Of a DNA stretch of 64,000 nucleotides, positions 52,663 through 61,747 are shown piece after piece. Both the position numbers and the translations under genes were made by a program. How positions within the stretch are numbered: position 1 is the stretch's first letter; each line of letters begins with the position of its first letter. The notes below the pieces were generated by a model, which saw only the letters and a program-made list of their open reading frames with translations, did not search any database and was not told where the DNA came from. This DNA comes from an uncultured Oscillospiraceae bacterium (GTDB taxonomy: Bacteria > Bacillota > Clostridia > Oscillospirales > Ruminococcaceae), in the NCBI GenBank assembly GCA_910578255.1, contig CAJTQM010000008.1:10367-74366 (forward strand). Direction: 5' to 3'.

Positions 52663-53932
52663 GAAAAAAGAAGAATCCCAGCAGGATGTAAAACAGGAGG
52701 AAAAAGTCTCTCTGCGCGGGCTGATCGCCCCTTCTTTTTTCGCGCTGCACCAGAAGGTGCTTTCCCAGCATGGGGAGTATGTACTCAAGGGCGGGCGGGG
52801 ATCGGGAAAATCCAGCTTTATTTCCATCGAATTATGGCTGGCGCTGCTGCGAAGCCCCAACATGCACGCGGTGGTGTTCCGCCGGGTGGGAAACACGCTG
52901 CGGCCCTCGGTATTTTCCCAGCTGCAATGGGCGGCTCGGGCGCTGGGGATTGGGGATTTGTGCCGGTTCACCCTGTCGACTTTAGAGGCGGTATATACGC
53001 CCACCGGACAGAAGATTCTGTTTTTTGGAATGGACGATCCGGGAAAACTCAAATCCTTAAAGTTTCCCTTTGGCTATCCGGGGGTGCTGTGGTTTGAGGA
53101 GTTGGACCAGTTTGAGGAGGAGAAGGTACGCAGCGCGGAGCAGTCGGTCCTGCGGGGGGAGGGGCCTTTCTACTGTTTTAAAAGTTTTAACCCGCCGCCG
53201 CTGGAGAGCCACTGGGTCAACCGGTGGGCCAGGCAGTCCCGCCCGGGGCGCTGGGTGCATCATTCGGACTACACCCAGCTGCCGCCCCATTGGCTGGGCG
53301 AGAAATTTTTAGACGACGCCCGCTTTTTGCAGCGGGAGAATCCCCGGGCGTACAAGCAGGAGTATCTGGGCATTCCCATGGGGATGGGGGACAATGTATT
53401 CGACAACATTGTGCTGGAGCCCATAGAAGACGGGGTGATCCGGCGGTTTGACCGGATTTTTTCCGGGGTGGACTGGGGATTTTATCCGGATCCGTGGGCG
53501 TTTAACCGGGTATACTACGACGCGGCCCGGCGGGATTTATACATCTTCTGTGAGTTGACCTGCTACAAACAGGTCAACCGGGAGACGGCCGGCCGCATCA
53601 AGGCGCTGGGGGTGGGGGCCGGAGAGCAGATCACCGCCGACAGCGCCGAGCCAAAAAGCGTGGAGGACTACCGGGAATACGGGCTTTTCTGCCGTGGGGC
53701 GACCAAGGGTCCGGGAAGCGTGGGCTATTCCTTTCGATGGCTGCAGGGATTGAGAAAGATCCGGATTGATCCGGCGCGGTGCCCGGACACGCTGAAGGAA
53801 TTTTTGGAGTACCGGTATGACCGGGGAAAGGACGGGCGGGTCCTTTCGGGGTATCCGGACAGAAACAACCACCACATTGACGCGGTGCGCTACGCCACCG
53901 AGCCGGTTTGGGGAAGAAGGGGGAACGGATAA
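52652..53932 (+). CDS. terL: Phage terminase large subunit (PBSX/SPP1 type)
   Basis: Packaging motor and nuclease; 426 residues. Walker A GGRGSGKS at 47-54, Walker B VLWFEELDQ near 145-153, the coupling motif region, then an RNase-H-like nuclease with SGVDWGFYPDPWAFNR and ADSAEPKSVEDYRE. The start ATG 52652 overlaps the small subunit stop. The family (PBSX/gp2-SPP1) packages by headful or from pac sites. Intact. Confidence 0.9.
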   Translation: MLDEKKEESQQDVKQEEKVSLRGLIAPSFFALHQKVLSQHGEYVLKGGRGSGKSSFISIELWLALLRSPNMHAVVFRRVGNTLRPSVFSQLQWAARALGIGDLCRFTLSTLEAVYTPTGQKILFFGMDDPGKLKSLKFPFGYPGVLWFEELDQFEEEKVRSAEQSVLRGEGPFYCFKSFNPPPLESHWVNRWARQSRPGRWVHHSDYTQLPPHWLGEKFLDDARFLQRENPRAYKQEYLGIPMGMGDNVFDNIVLEPIEDGVIRRFDRIFSGVDWGFYPDPWAFNRVYYDAARRDLYIFCELTCYKQVNRETAGRIKALGVGAGEQITADSAEPKSVEDYREYGLFCRGATKGPGSVGYSFRWLQGLRKIRIDPARCPDTLKEFLEYRYDRGKDGRVLSGYPDRNNHHIDAVRYATEPVWGRRGNG

Positions 53933-53939
53933 ACGGGCA

Positions 53940-55292
53940 ATGGAAAGAGAATGGATCGAGAAAATACAAGCGGCGGCGGACGAGGAAAAGCCGCCGGAGG
54001 CGGGCCGGATTCTGGGCGAGCGGGTTCGCTGGTCCGGCCGTATGCAAGAGGCGGTGCGGCTGTGGCAGCGGGTTTATGAAAACGATCCGCCCTGGCTGGA
54101 GGACGGGAGGGTGAAGGGGATGAACCTTTTGCCGGTGATCTGCGGCGAGGTGGCGCGGCTGGCTGTTCTGGAAATGGGTTGGCAGGTCAAAGGGTCCGGT
54201 CGGGCGGCGTTTTTAAGCCGCCAGATTGAACCGGTCCGCAGGCAGCTGCGCCGGTATTTAGAATACGCGGTGGGAAAGGGCGGACTGGTGCTTAAGCCCT
54301 ACCTGGCCGGGGAACGAATCCAGGTGGAACTGGTGCAGCCCGACGGCTTCGTCCCGCTGGAGACCGGAGCGGACGGGCAGCTTTGCGGCGCGGTGTTTGT
54401 AGAGCGGCTGCGGCGGGGCCGGCGGTACTTTACCCGGCTGGAGGAGCACCGGATGACCGACCGGGGGGCGCTGGTGGTCAACCGGGCGTTTGTCTCGAGT
54501 CAGGCAGGGCAGCTGGGATGGGAAATCTCGCTGGAGGCGGTGCCCTCATGGGGAGAATTGGCGCCGATGACGCTTTTGCCCGGGCGGGCGAATCCGCTGT
54601 TTGTCTATCTGCGGATGCCGTTTGGCAATGCGGTGGAGCCGGAATGTCCGCTGGGGGTTTCCATCGGGGCCGGGGCCATGGCGCTTTTGGAGGAGGCGGA
54701 CCGGCAGTACAGCAGGCTTTTGTGGGAGTTTGAGGGGGGCGAATTGGCCATCGACGCCGACTCCACCTATCTTTCCGGCGGCCGGATGCCCCAGACCACC
54801 CGGCGGCTGTTTCGAAGCCTCAACACCGGGGCGGATTTTTACCACGTGTACAATCCGGCTTTTCGGGACGAGAGTCTGCGGGCGGGTTTAAACGAACTTT
54901 TGCGGCGGGTTGAATTTGCCTGCGGGCTTTCCTACGGGGTTGTCAGCGATCCGGGGCAGCGGGAGTTAACCGCCACCGAGATCATCAGCGCCCGGCAGCG
55001 GCTTTTTTCCACCGTCAGGGAGGTACAGGAGGCGCTTGAGGCAGCGCTGGACCGGCTTTTAGAGGTGATGGACTATTGGGCGGACCTTCTGCCCGGGGTT
55101 CCGGCCGGGGGGTATCAAGCCCAGTACCGCTGGGATGACAGCATCCTGACCGACACGGCGGCGGAAAAAGATCAGTTTTTGCAGGAGATTGCCGCCGGGG
55201 TACGGCAGCCCTGGGAGTTTCGGGTCCGATTTTTGGGCGAGAGCGAGGAGCGGGCCAAGGCGGCCTGTCAGGGCGGCTCGGCCGACGAATAA
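53940..55292 (+). CDS. Phage portal protein (SPP1 gp6/A118 type)
   Basis: 450 residues. Charged N terminus, then LLPVICGEVARLAVLEMGWQV, KGGLVLKPYLAGE, ALLEEADRQYSRLLWEFEGGELAI, and TATEIISARQRLFSTVREVQEALEAAL, the pattern of SPP1-type portals. Forms the twelve-fold ring at one vertex and is the site of DNA entry. The ATG at 53940 lies seven bases past the terminase stop, so I do not use the frame opening at 53817. Confidence 0.88.
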   Translation: MEREWIEKIQAAADEEKPPEAGRILGERVRWSGRMQEAVRLWQRVYENDPPWLEDGRVKGMNLLPVICGEVARLAVLEMGWQVKGSGRAAFLSRQIEPVRRQLRRYLEYAVGKGGLVLKPYLAGERIQVELVQPDGFVPLETGADGQLCGAVFVERLRRGRRYFTRLEEHRMTDRGALVVNRAFVSSQAGQLGWEISLEAVPSWGELAPMTLLPGRANPLFVYLRMPFGNAVEPECPLGVSIGAGAMALLEEADRQYSRLLWEFEGGELAIDADSTYLSGGRMPQTTRRLFRSLNTGADFYHVYNPAFRDESLRAGLNELLRRVEFACGLSYGVVSDPGQRELTATEIISARQRLFSTVREVQEALEAALDRLLEVMDYWADLLPGVPAGGYQAQYRWDDSILTDTAAEKDQFLQEIAAGVRQPWEFRVRFLGESEERAKAACQGGSADE

Positions 55293-55370
55293 AAAGGGGC
55301 GGACGCCGGGTCCCTGGAAAAAAGAGGGCGGACAGAGAAAATCAAGCGTTTTGCCAAAAAGGAGAGGAGT

Positions 55371-55910
55371 ATGCAAACAGAAAAGCTGAGCGAATGGGGC
55401 TTAAATCCAAAACAGATCGCGCTGGTTCTGGAAGAAAACGACCGGGAGGTCGGCACGGTGAAAAAACAACTGGCGGGGTTTGACGAGATGCAAAGGCGTC
55501 TTAAACAGCTGGAGAAGACAAACGAGCAATCGGAACTGCTGCGCCAGCAGGTGGACCAATGGCGGCAAAAGTCCCAGCAGGTCGAAAACGAATGGAAGCA
55601 GAAATGGCAGCGGCGGGATTTTGAGGAGGCTTTAGGCCAGGCGCTGCGCCAGTCCGGCGCACGCAGCGAAAAGGCGGTACGGGCGCTTTTGGACGAAGAG
55701 GCGCTGCGGCCGGGAGAGGAAGGCGCTTTGGAAAGAATCCGGGAAGCGATTGACCGACTTCAGGTTCAGCACGGCTATCTGTTTTCCGCCAAGAAAGCGC
55801 CGCCCCAGATCCTGCGGCCGGGAAATCGGATGGAAGAGGATGCGGGGGAAGACCGGATCCGGGAAATTATGGGCCTGCCGGGCCTAAGACGGAGAAAGGA
55901 TGATTTTTAA
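55371..55910 (+). CDS. Phage scaffolding protein (Gp20-like)
   Basis: 179 residues, mostly helical and charged. KQLAGFDEMQRRLKQLEKTNEQ through QQVENEWKQKWQRRDFEEALGQAL is a long coiled coil typical of Gp20-type scaffolds that build the procapsid and leave before maturation. GAGAGGAG precedes the ATG. No MuF minor-head gene lies between it and the portal, which is unusual for this type. It overlaps the capsid start by one base (TAATG). Confidence 0.85.
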   Translation: MQTEKLSEWGLNPKQIALVLEENDREVGTVKKQLAGFDEMQRRLKQLEKTNEQSELLRQQVDQWRQKSQQVENEWKQKWQRRDFEEALGQALRQSGARSEKAVRALLDEEALRPGEEGALERIREAIDRLQVQHGYLFSAKKAPPQILRPGNRMEEDAGEDRIREIMGLPGLRRRKDDF

Positions 55911-56779
55911 TGGCAAACACACTGGCAAAATTCAAAAAATACACCGACAAATTGGACGAAGTCTACCAAAACGCGGCGGTTACCTCGATTTTGGACGGGG
56001 ACGGCGCTTTGGTGCAGATGGGCGCCAACGCGGGGGAGATGATCATCCCCAAAATCAGCATGGACGGGCTGGCCGATTACTCGCGAAACGGCGGCTATGT
56101 GGCGGGAGACGTGACTTTATCCAGTGAGACGGTGAACTTTAACTACGATCGGGGCCGTGTTTTTACGGTGGACGCCATGGATGATGAGGAGACGGCGGGG
56201 GTCGCTTTTGGACGGCTGGCCGGCGAGTTTGTCCGTACAAGGGTGGCGCCGGAGATGGACGCGTTTCGGTTTGCGGCCTACGCCTCTCATGCTGGAATCG
56301 GTAAAAAGGCCGGGAAGCTTTCCGGCGGCGACGAGGTGCTGGCGGCGCTTTTAGAGGGGCAGAACACCATGGACGACGCGGAGGTACCGGAGGACCAGCG
56401 GTATTTGTTTATCAGTCCCGGCCTTTACAATCTGATTTTAAATGTGGACACCACCAAATCCAAGGCGGTGCTGGACAGCTTTCAGCAGGTGATCAAGGTG
56501 CCCAAATCCCGGTTTTACACCCAAATTACCCTGCACGATGGCTCCACCGAGGGTCAGACCGCCGGCGGATTTTCCAAAGGGGAGGCAGCCCAGGAGATCA
56601 ACTTTATGATTGTGCACAAGCCGGCGCTTTTACAGTATCCCAAGCACACGGTTAACAAGATTATCGCGCCCCAGGACAACCAGACCTCGGACGGATGGAA
56701 GTTTTTCTACCGCGCCTACGGCTTGGCGGACGTATACGAAAACAAGGCGGCGGGCGTTTATCTGCACAGCGTGGCCTAA
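55910..56779 (+). CDS. Phage major capsid protein
   Basis: 289 residues. KYTDKLDEVYQNAAVTSILDGD, LADYSRNGGYVAGDVTLSSETVNFNYDRG and FTVDAMDDEETAGVAF match HK97-fold capsid proteins of SPP1-like Firmicutes phages. There is no protease or delta domain, in line with a separate scaffold. No frame damage. The ATG follows a stop-start overlap and GAAAGG nearby. Confidence 0.88.
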   Translation: MANTLAKFKKYTDKLDEVYQNAAVTSILDGDGALVQMGANAGEMIIPKISMDGLADYSRNGGYVAGDVTLSSETVNFNYDRGRVFTVDAMDDEETAGVAFGRLAGEFVRTRVAPEMDAFRFAAYASHAGIGKKAGKLSGGDEVLAALLEGQNTMDDAEVPEDQRYLFISPGLYNLILNVDTTKSKAVLDSFQQVIKVPKSRFYTQITLHDGSTEGQTAGGFSKGEAAQEINFMIVHKPALLQYPKHTVNKIIAPQDNQTSDGWKFFYRAYGLADVYENKAAGVYLHSVA

Positions 56780-56815
56780 GGTCCGCCGGCGCTTTTGGAA
56801 AGGGGGGAGAGAAAA

Positions 56816-57154
56816 ATGGCGGAGGAAAGCGATTTTACCTTTTATCAGCAGGCGTATGGCGGAAGTTTATCCCAGGAGGAATTTGCCCGTTATCTTAAGC
56901 GGGCCAGAGCGTTTTTGTCCTTTGCGACCAAGGGAAAAAGCGAAAAAGAGGCAAAGACGGAAAAGGTCAGGTTGGCTTTATGCGCGGTGGCCGACAGTTT
57001 GGCCCAGGAGCAGCAAACCGGAAAAATCCGCTCGGAGAAGGCGGGGCAATATTCGGTGACCTATCAAGAGAGAGCCAAGGAGCCGGATTCCTACCGGGCG
57101 GCGGCCGTTTATCTGGAGGACGGTATGCTGTTTCGGGGGTGGGGCGGATGCTGA
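56816..57154 (+). CDS. Probable head-tail connector protein
   Basis: 112 residues. Predominantly helical (FARYLKRARAFLSF, KVRLALCAVADSLAQEQ, RAAAVYLEDGMLF), like gp6/gp15-type connectors found right after the capsid gene. GGGGGGAGAG precedes ATG 56816. It overlaps the next gene by seven bases. Confidence 0.65.
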   Translation: MAEESDFTFYQQAYGGSLSQEEFARYLKRARAFLSFATKGKSEKEAKTEKVRLALCAVADSLAQEQQTGKIRSEKAGQYSVTYQERAKEPDSYRAAAVYLEDGMLFRGWGGC

Positions 57155-57582
57155 CCAACGGTTGCGCCACTTTGTACAACCGCTGGGAGGAGGCGGACGG
57201 GGAACGGTGCGTCCGCGCCGTTTTGCCCGCGGTATTCTGGGAAAACGCGTTGGAGGGCGGATTCGCCGGGCGGCGGTACAGCAAAAAGGGACAGGAACTT
57301 CTTTCGGCGGTGCGGATTCTGATTCCGGGTGCGGCGGCCCCGGTGGATAAGGACTACCTGCCGCCCAAGGCATGGCGGGAATTGGATTCGCGGGAAAGGG
57401 AGAAGTATTTTACCTTTCAAATCGGCGATCTGCTGGTTTTCGGGGACTGCCCGTACCGGTGGAATCCCCAGAAGCCGCTGCGGGAGTTAACCCGGCAATA
57501 TGATGAGACGGCCAGCATCCGGCTGATTCGGCGGGTGATTACTCCGTCGGGATTTTCCCACTGGGAATTGGAAGGAGTTTAA
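57148..57582 (+). CDS. DUF6751-like head closure/adaptor protein
   Basis: 144 residues. TNGCATLYNRWEEADGERCVRAVLPAVFWEN, VRILIPGAAA, DYLPPKAWREL and FTFQIGDLLVFGD match DUF6751 proteins that lie at this position in Firmicutes phages. Probably a head-tail adaptor. Start overlaps the previous gene, stop is six bases before the next gene. Confidence 0.7.
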   Translation: MLTNGCATLYNRWEEADGERCVRAVLPAVFWENALEGGFAGRRYSKKGQELLSAVRILIPGAAAPVDKDYLPPKAWRELDSREREKYFTFQIGDLLVFGDCPYRWNPQKPLRELTRQYDETASIRLIRRVITPSGFSHWELEGV

Positions 57583-57588
57583 AAGGCG

Positions 57589-58458
57589 ATGGGGGAAGAT
57601 TCGATTTTAAAAAGAGTACAGGCGGCGCTGGCCGCCTGTCCCTGCATTGGCGGGCCGGTGCTGGTGGATTATATCCGGGAGGCGGAACCCTGTATCGGTC
57701 TTTTTCCGGCGGGGGAAGAACGGCTATCCGCCGACTGGGCGGGAAACGAGCGCTGGCGGTATGATTTTTCCATCCAGAGGACCGGATACGGCCTGCAGGA
57801 GCGGGAGCGGGTGGAGAACGAGGCCTTTGCCGAACAGCTGAGCCGCTGGTCCGCCGGTTTAAAAGGGGACGCAATAGATTTGGGAAGTCTGGGGCGGTTT
57901 GAGAGCCTTTGGATTGGCAAGGGACGGCTTTTGTATCCGGCGCAGGACGGGCAGACTTTTATCTACGCGCTGGAGGGCAGGCTGTTTTATCAAAGAAGCC
58001 GGCCGGACGAAGAGATCCGGGCGCGGTGGTTTTTCGGGTTCGGACCGCCGCAGCAACGAATCTGGACCGAATGTGCCGCCGGGATTGGCAGGATACAAAA
58101 CGAGCCGGCGCCGAGGCGGTGGTTTTACGATTTTGACGGACAGAAAAAGAAGGTGGAACCAGGGGCCGGCGCGATGCGGTTTTTCGGCCGATTTTGTCCG
58201 GAGGATCCTTTTCAGGAAAGGGCGTTGGGACAGCAGGCGGAAAAGGTCCTGTGGGTTTTGGCAGTGTGCGGGCGGACGGCCGAGGCCCTGCCGGCAAAAG
58301 GCGGAATTTGCGCGATTTCGGCGCAAAGGTCTATAGAAGCGGATCCCCAGGCCGGGCAGGACGTATCGTTTGAAGTGCGCTTTTTGACCGGTCAGGAGGG
58401 AGTTTTCTGGATGGATGAGAGGAAAAACGGGTCCTTTTTGCCCCAAAAGGCCCGGTGA
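57589..58458 (+). CDS. Fusion of tail-completion and tail-tube domains
   Basis: 289 residues. Residues about 1-150 match the small minor capsid/tail completion proteins (LFPAGEERLSADWAGNERWRYDFSIQ, VENEAFAEQLSRWSAG, YALEGRLFYQRS). Residues about 155-285 match phage tail-tube proteins in their C-terminal half (RRWFYDFDGQKKKV, RFFGRFCPEDPFQERAL, QAGQDVSFEVRFLTGQEG). These are normally two adjacent genes; here there is one open frame with no internal stop and I see no frameshift. A tube protein is normally made in many copies, the completion protein in six, so a fused form would change tail stoichiometry. Domain reading is by eye. Confidence 0.72.
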   Translation: MGEDSILKRVQAALAACPCIGGPVLVDYIREAEPCIGLFPAGEERLSADWAGNERWRYDFSIQRTGYGLQERERVENEAFAEQLSRWSAGLKGDAIDLGSLGRFESLWIGKGRLLYPAQDGQTFIYALEGRLFYQRSRPDEEIRARWFFGFGPPQQRIWTECAAGIGRIQNEPAPRRWFYDFDGQKKKVEPGAGAMRFFGRFCPEDPFQERALGQQAEKVLWVLAVCGRTAEALPAKGGICAISAQRSIEADPQAGQDVSFEVRFLTGQEGVFWMDERKNGSFLPQKAR

Positions 58459-58473
58459 TCGGGGGGATAAGCA

Positions 58474-58644
58474 TTGGAGAGGCAAAATCTGGCGGAAGAA
58501 TGGAAAGAAACGGAAAAACTGTCTAATTGGGAATACAAGGAAAAACTGTCCAATTGGAAAAAAGCGGATGATGAAATGGATATGGTGAAAAGGCAAAGGG
58601 AAAACGAACGGCTGCTGTACCGAGCCGGATATGCGGGGAGGTAA
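58474..58644 (+). CDS. 56-residue charged helical protein in the tape-measure position
   Basis: TTG start with GGGGGG eight bases before it; 57 codons to TAA. It contains two near-identical units (EKLSNWEYK and EKLSNWKKA), then a charged helix. It lies exactly where a tape-measure gene is expected, between the tube and tail-tip genes. No known family. Its ends are tight: 15 bases after the previous stop and 3 before the next start, so it is very likely a real gene. Confidence 0.6.
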   Translation: MERQNLAEEWKETEKLSNWEYKEKLSNWKKADDEMDMVKRQRENERLLYRAGYAGR

Positions 58645-58647
58645 ACG

Positions 58648-60708
58648 ATGGCGGAGTATACCGAGAAAATCTATGCCAGTGACAGCTGGGTGAAAAACTA
58701 TACCTGGGATCAGCTGACCGGGACAACACGGGGGGGAAGTCTCACCAGTCAGTATCAATACAGCTTTACCTACGACGGAAACGACCACAACCTTATCCCC
58801 AACAGCAGTTCGGATATCTGTATGCAGTTCCTTCTTTCCGGCAAGTACAAGAAAAAGAAGCTTACAGAGGTTGCGCCGTATATTTATGTTACCGGCTCGT
58901 CCTCGTCGGCCTCGGGAAATGTGAGCAACGGGCGCTTTGTATTCAAATACGGAATTAACTTATATGGATATTGGCCGTACGGCTTTACGATGGATATGCC
59001 GGGAGAGGATTTATCCCATCTTACAAAAAACCAATACAATTTTTTCAGCGGAAGTCATTATTACAGGATAGACGACTGGGCGAAGGAGGGCCTAATCGAA
59101 CTGTGGCCGGGTGTGGGGATGAACTGTACCGGCGTTATGTACAAAAACAGCGCATACAGCTTTCGGGCCAGTCTGACGATGCAGTCCCACACGGGGGCCA
59201 ACAAGCCCTATGTCCTTCTTACCTACGAGGATATTATACCGCGCATTTATGACTGCGCGCCCAAGTCGGGGTTTATAAACGAGCAAGCGGACACGGTATT
59301 TCGCTGGCGCTTTTTTGCGGAAAAATCAGGCGTACAGCAGCCGGTGAAGCAGCAGGGATATCAGTTTCGCTGGCGGGTGACGGGACAGAGCGCCTATCAG
59401 GAAAGCACCGTTACCGGCGGCAGCGAAAGCCACACGGTGCCGGCGGGGACCTTTCCGGCTCAGGGATCCATAGACTGGTGTGTGAGGGTCCAGTCGGACG
59501 ACGGGATTTGGAGCGAATGGTCCAGCTGGATGACCCTTACCACCGTCGACAGCAAGCCCACCGCCGCCGGACTGCGGCCGGATCTTGGGTATGTGGACGG
59601 AAATTTGCCGCAGGTTTTTTCCTGGCGGCATGTGATTGCCACCGGGACGGCCCAGCGCCGGTTCGAGGCCCAGTACCGGACGGCGGACGGCGATTGGGTG
59701 GCGCTGGCGGCAGAAGAGGGTCCGGTGCAGGCGTTTTCGCTTTTGCCGGGCGCGCTGCCCTCGGGCAAGGTGTTCTGGCGGGTCCGCACCGCCAACAGCG
59801 ACGGTGTCTGGGGCGATTGGAGCGAGGAAGCGTCCATCGTTGTGCGGGCCTCGCCGCCGGAGCCGGTCATCGGGCAGCTGGACACGGCACCGCTTTCGCT
59901 GATTTGCTGGCAGGCCCAGGATCAGCGGGGGTATCAAGTCCAGATTGGGCCGGTGGATTCTAAAGAGCAATACGGCACCGAAAAGCAGTGGCGCTGCCCG
60001 GAATATCTGCCCGACGGGGTCTACACGGCAAAGGTGCGGGTGAAAAACGAGTTTGGCCTGTGGTCGCCCTGGGCTCAGGCGCCGCTGACGGTGCAGAACC
60101 GCGGGACGGGAAGAATTTCCCTGTCCGGCCGGGTTGTGGGCAGGGAAATTCTGCTTTCCTGGAGTTCTTCCGGAACTTTTTCCGGCTTTTTGGTCAAACG
60201 GGATGAAAAAATCATCGCCGCAACCGAAAAAACATCCTACATGGACCGCCGGTGCGCGGGTTTTCACCGCTATGAGGTGATCGGCCGGCAGGAAAACGGC
60301 CACTATGTTTCCAGCAAAATACTGACGCAAAGTTTTTGCATGGCCGGCGCGGCGGTTGCGGGATTGGACGGGGGAGAGTGGATTTCACTTTCGCTGCGGC
60401 GGGACGGACCGCCGGTCCACCGGCTGGAAAGTCAGGCGCAGGTGGGGTATCAGCATTATTACGGGTACAGTCTGCCGGTGGCCGAGATATCCCAAAGCCG
60501 GATACAGCGGCACCATTTTGCCTTTTCTTTGCCGGACAATGAGTCTCTCAGGGCTTTGCAGGCGCTGGTGGGCAAGGCGGTGATCTACAAGGATCAGTGG
60601 GAATGCTGCTTTACCGGCATACTGGAAAAGATGACGGTGGACTACAAAAACGGCGCGGACGTCTCTTTCGTCATAAATGAGACACAGGGGGAAGAAGTGA
60701 TTGAATAG
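58648..60708 (+). CDS. Tail-tip/fibre protein with fibronectin-like repeats
   Basis: 686 residues. N-terminal beta-sandwich (about 1-195), then FnIII-like units each with an FRWR.., W-containing strand set (about 205-305, 310-400, 405-485), and a C-terminal domain (about 560-686, LESQAQVGYQHYYGY, ALVGKAVIYKDQWECCFTGIL) like those of distal-tail adaptors that attach to the hub. Overlaps the hub gene by eight bases. It probably acts in place of a separate Dit protein. GGGGAGG precedes the start. Confidence 0.65.
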   Translation: MAEYTEKIYASDSWVKNYTWDQLTGTTRGGSLTSQYQYSFTYDGNDHNLIPNSSSDICMQFLLSGKYKKKKLTEVAPYIYVTGSSSSASGNVSNGRFVFKYGINLYGYWPYGFTMDMPGEDLSHLTKNQYNFFSGSHYYRIDDWAKEGLIELWPGVGMNCTGVMYKNSAYSFRASLTMQSHTGANKPYVLLTYEDIIPRIYDCAPKSGFINEQADTVFRWRFFAEKSGVQQPVKQQGYQFRWRVTGQSAYQESTVTGGSESHTVPAGTFPAQGSIDWCVRVQSDDGIWSEWSSWMTLTTVDSKPTAAGLRPDLGYVDGNLPQVFSWRHVIATGTAQRRFEAQYRTADGDWVALAAEEGPVQAFSLLPGALPSGKVFWRVRTANSDGVWGDWSEEASIVVRASPPEPVIGQLDTAPLSLICWQAQDQRGYQVQIGPVDSKEQYGTEKQWRCPEYLPDGVYTAKVRVKNEFGLWSPWAQAPLTVQNRGTGRISLSGRVVGREILLSWSSSGTFSGFLVKRDEKIIAATEKTSYMDRRCAGFHRYEVIGRQENGHYVSSKILTQSFCMAGAAVAGLDGGEWISLSLRRDGPPVHRLESQAQVGYQHYYGYSLPVAEISQSRIQRHHFAFSLPDNESLRALQALVGKAVIYKDQWECCFTGILEKMTVDYKNGADVSFVINETQGEEVIE

Positions 60709-61747
60709 TCTGGCCAGGGAATTTTCCCTTCGATACGATCTTTTGCGCGGCGGGGTAAAATACGCCGAGGCAAAGGCCGCGGGACCGGCGGCGGTCTCGT
60801 TTGATCTGCGCAGGAAAATCAAGCGGATTTACAGCGGTGATCTGGTCCTGCCGCCGGGCTTGCGGCGGTTAAGCGACCGGCTGTGTCCGGTGCTGATTTT
60901 GGACAAAAAAGAATATCCGCTGGGGCATTTTATCCTTACCTCGGTACAGCAGGTGCGGGAGGGCGGAAGGCGGTTTGACCGCTGCGAAGGGTATGATCTT
61001 TGCTTTTTGGCTCAGCGGACCCGCATAGAGGAAAAACTCTTTATACCGGCGGGCGACCGATACATCGACTGGATTCAGGCACTGTTGCGGCGGTGCGGGG
61101 TGGATTCGGCCATCGTGGAGGATTCGCCGGAGGTTTTTTCCACCGATCGGGAAGACTGGGAAATCGGCACGCCGGTTCTGGAGATTTTAAACGAACTTTT
61201 GGACGAAATAAGTTACCGCTCCCTTTGGTTTGACGGGGAAGGCACCGCCCACATCGGCGCGGTATTGGAGCCGGCGGCAAAAAACCTTCGCCACCGGTAT
61301 GGGCCGGGCAGGGAAGACGGCTACTCTTTGGTGAAGGAAAAATATACCCGCGAAGACGATTTGTTTGACGTGTGCAACGTATTCGTTGTTTTATGCGAAA
61401 ATCCGGAACTGAAGACCATGATGCGGGCGGTTTCGGTCAACGATGACCCCGACTCGGCTTTATCCGTTTCCCGGCAGGGGCGGGTGATGGCCGCGCCGGT
61501 GAAGCTGGACAACATCGGCAGCCAGGCGGCTTTACAGCGTTACGCCGACCGGCTGCGGTGGCAGTCCATGACCGCTACCGAAACCACCGTCATTGAGACG
61601 GCGCTGAACCCGGTACACCAGTGCGGCGACATTCTGGCGCTGGAGGGAGACCTGGCCCCGGGAGTCTATGAGGAAATCGGTTGGGCGCTGGAGTTGGCGC
61701 CGGGGGGACGGATGGAACACACATTGAGAAGGGTACGTTATATATGA
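60701..61747 (+). CDS. Tail hub / baseplate protein
   Basis: 348 residues from a TTG start. Region about 55-110 (LVLPPGLRRLSDRLCPVLIL, FILTSVQQVREGGRRFDRCEGYD) and the RYIDWIQALLRRCGV segment resemble hub proteins of Siphovirus-like tails (gp27/gp44, Tal type). The C terminus is an OB-like domain (AALNPVHQCGDILALEG). No peptidoglycan hydrolase domain is visible. Overlap with both neighbours points to coupled translation. Confidence 0.62.
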   Translation: MNSLAREFSLRYDLLRGGVKYAEAKAAGPAAVSFDLRRKIKRIYSGDLVLPPGLRRLSDRLCPVLILDKKEYPLGHFILTSVQQVREGGRRFDRCEGYDLCFLAQRTRIEEKLFIPAGDRYIDWIQALLRRCGVDSAIVEDSPEVFSTDREDWEIGTPVLEILNELLDEISYRSLWFDGEGTAHIGAVLEPAAKNLRHRYGPGREDGYSLVKEKYTREDDLFDVCNVFVVLCENPELKTMMRAVSVNDDPDSALSVSRQGRVMAAPVKLDNIGSQAALQRYADRLRWQSMTATETTVIETALNPVHQCGDILALEGDLAPGVYEEIGWALELAPGGRMEHTLRRVRYI

